Positions 5,121-5,550 of a stretch of DNA of 5,550 nucleotides are shown here, piece after piece (position 1 is the stretch's first letter; the number at the start of each line of letters is the position of its first letter). This DNA comes from Hyphomicrobiales bacterium (GTDB taxonomy: Bacteria; Pseudomonadota; Alphaproteobacteria; Rhizobiales; Aestuariivirgaceae): NCBI GenBank assembly GCA_027031305.1, contig JALVRJ010000149.1, positions 1-5,550 of the forward strand. Reading direction: 5' to 3'. A model generated the notes under the pieces. It was not told the origin of the DNA. It made no database searches and saw nothing but the letters and a program-made list of their open reading frames with translations. A program made the position numbers and the translations under genes.

Positions 5121-5152
5121 AAGGCTCCCGCCCATCTCGCGGGGGCCTTTTT
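5121..5152 (+). terminator. Intrinsic terminator of the rplM-rpsI operon
   Basis: GGCTCCCGC (5123-5131) pairs with GCGGGGGCC (5139-5147): nine pairs including one G-U, with a 7-nt loop. It is preceded by AA and followed by TTTTT (5148-5152). It is a classical rho-independent terminator 40 nt after the rpsI stop. The convergent gene's stop lies only 4 nt beyond the T run. Read on the minus strand the same hairpin is followed by TTTCG, so it may weakly end that transcript too. Confidence 0.9.
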
Positions 5153-5156
5153 CATT

Positions 5157-5381
5157 TCAGCGGTTCATCAGCCACAACACCAGGTTCAGCACCAGCGTCA
5201 GCACGATGGACAGAACGATGGACGTGCCGAACAGGAAATGCGCGCTCCAGCCATCTCCCGTCAGGTGCACGTCCCCCGGCAGCCGCCCCAGGCCAAGGCT
5301 CTTCACCAGCGGCCACAACAACCCCAGCACAATCATCAGGATGCCGAGGATGATGAAGAACTTCGATATCGAATCCTGCAT
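5157..5381 (-). CDS. DUF2905 family small membrane protein
   Basis: A 74-residue protein with two predicted transmembrane helices, about residues 8-26 ('FFIILGILMIVLGLLWPLV') and 49-72. Between them is 'LGLGRLPGDVHLTGDGWSAHF', whose 'GLGRLPGD' is the hallmark of the DUF2905 family. Full length for the family; function unknown, located in the inner membrane. The start at 5381 has GGGAGGTGG ending about 4 nt upstream. It is convergent with rpsI, with the shared terminator between them. A possible -10 (TATGAT on the minus strand, 5467-5462) lies about 80 nt upstream but has no clear -35. Confidence 0.85.
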   Translation of the reverse strand: MQDSISKFFIILGILMIVLGLLWPLVKSLGLGRLPGDVHLTGDGWSAHFLFGTSIVLSIVLTLVLNLVLWLMNR

Positions 5382-5550
5382 CCGCCACCTCCCATGCAGC
5401 TTTCATCGCCGCAGATGGGAGCGCGGGCACCATATTTCAATCGCATCATGCAACTTGTTGAATCATACCGGATTGCGTAATGTCTGACCGGTGAAACCGC
5501 CCCGCGCCCCGCCCAAGTCCTTGTCTTTCATGATTTGGGGGGTGGGCGGG
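5382..5550. other. Gene-free right edge with an inverted repeat
   Basis: No convincing coding sequence is seen. It holds the leader of the DUF2905 gene with a weak -10-like TATGAT (minus strand, 5467-5462), a small palindrome CAAC-TT-GTTG (5451-5460), and at the very edge the arms CCCGCCCA (5508-5515) and TGGGCGGG (5543-5550), which are perfect complements with a 27-nt spacer. The second arm ends at the window limit, so the repeat may be longer. An ATG at 5530 could begin a gene beyond the edge but cannot be assessed. Confidence 0.4.

Noticed and set aside
4520..5155. Long minus-strand open frame opposite rpsI and the end of rplM
   Set aside because: Shadow of the GC-rich ribosomal genes; no recognisable protein, and it crosses the operon terminator.
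1..5550. Mobile element, phage, CRISPR or toxin-antitoxin system
   Set aside because: No transposase, integrase, repeat-spacer array, terminal repeats or paired toxin-like small genes are seen; composition is even and the genes are mostly housekeeping.

Overview
The window looks like a high-GC alphaproteobacterial chromosome segment carrying core genes. The evidence is the L13 and S9 sequences: S9 has the N-terminal extension before '[11 protein letters not shown]' and the C-terminal '[10 protein letters not shown]' that I associate with alphaproteobacteria. A metY next to a small CoA-binding protein gene near rplM-rpsI also fits that group. No rRNA, tRNA, CRISPR array, insertion sequence, integrase or phage gene is visible.

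Layout. Positions 1-3777 hold five minus-strand genes. In transcription order they are: a secreted protein of unknown function (2923-3777), a CoA-binding protein (2489-2926, ATGA overlap with the previous gene), metY (1075-2358), bioY (421-993), and the N-terminal part of a fructosamine-kinase-family gene cut by the left edge (1-401). A 368-bp divergent intergenic region (3778-4145) separates this cluster from the plus-strand rplM-rpsI operon (4146-5080), whose stop and start codons share one base. A strong intrinsic terminator (5121-5152) follows rpsI. A convergent two-helix membrane protein of the DUF2905 type (5157-5381) and a gene-free right edge (5382-5550) close the window.

How the genes relate. 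MetY makes homocysteine from O-acetylhomoserine and sulfide, BioY imports biotin, the CoA-binding protein has no established reaction, and the fructosamine kinase family phosphorylates sugar adducts on proteins. They look like a loosely co-transcribed metabolic cluster rather than one pathway. The ribosomal operon is ordinary in gene content.

What deserves a second look is mostly RNA-level. The rplM leader (about 4020-4145) has a good promoter, a GC hairpin followed by five T, and two further stem-loops, one of which has an alternative partner. The metY leader has a hairpin that would cover its Shine-Dalgarno sequence, preceded by a second stem. The most obscure protein is the secreted, acidic-linker, helix-rich product of 2923-3777. 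I do not see convincing evidence for a wholly new multi-gene system; the findings are hypotheses of modest strength.
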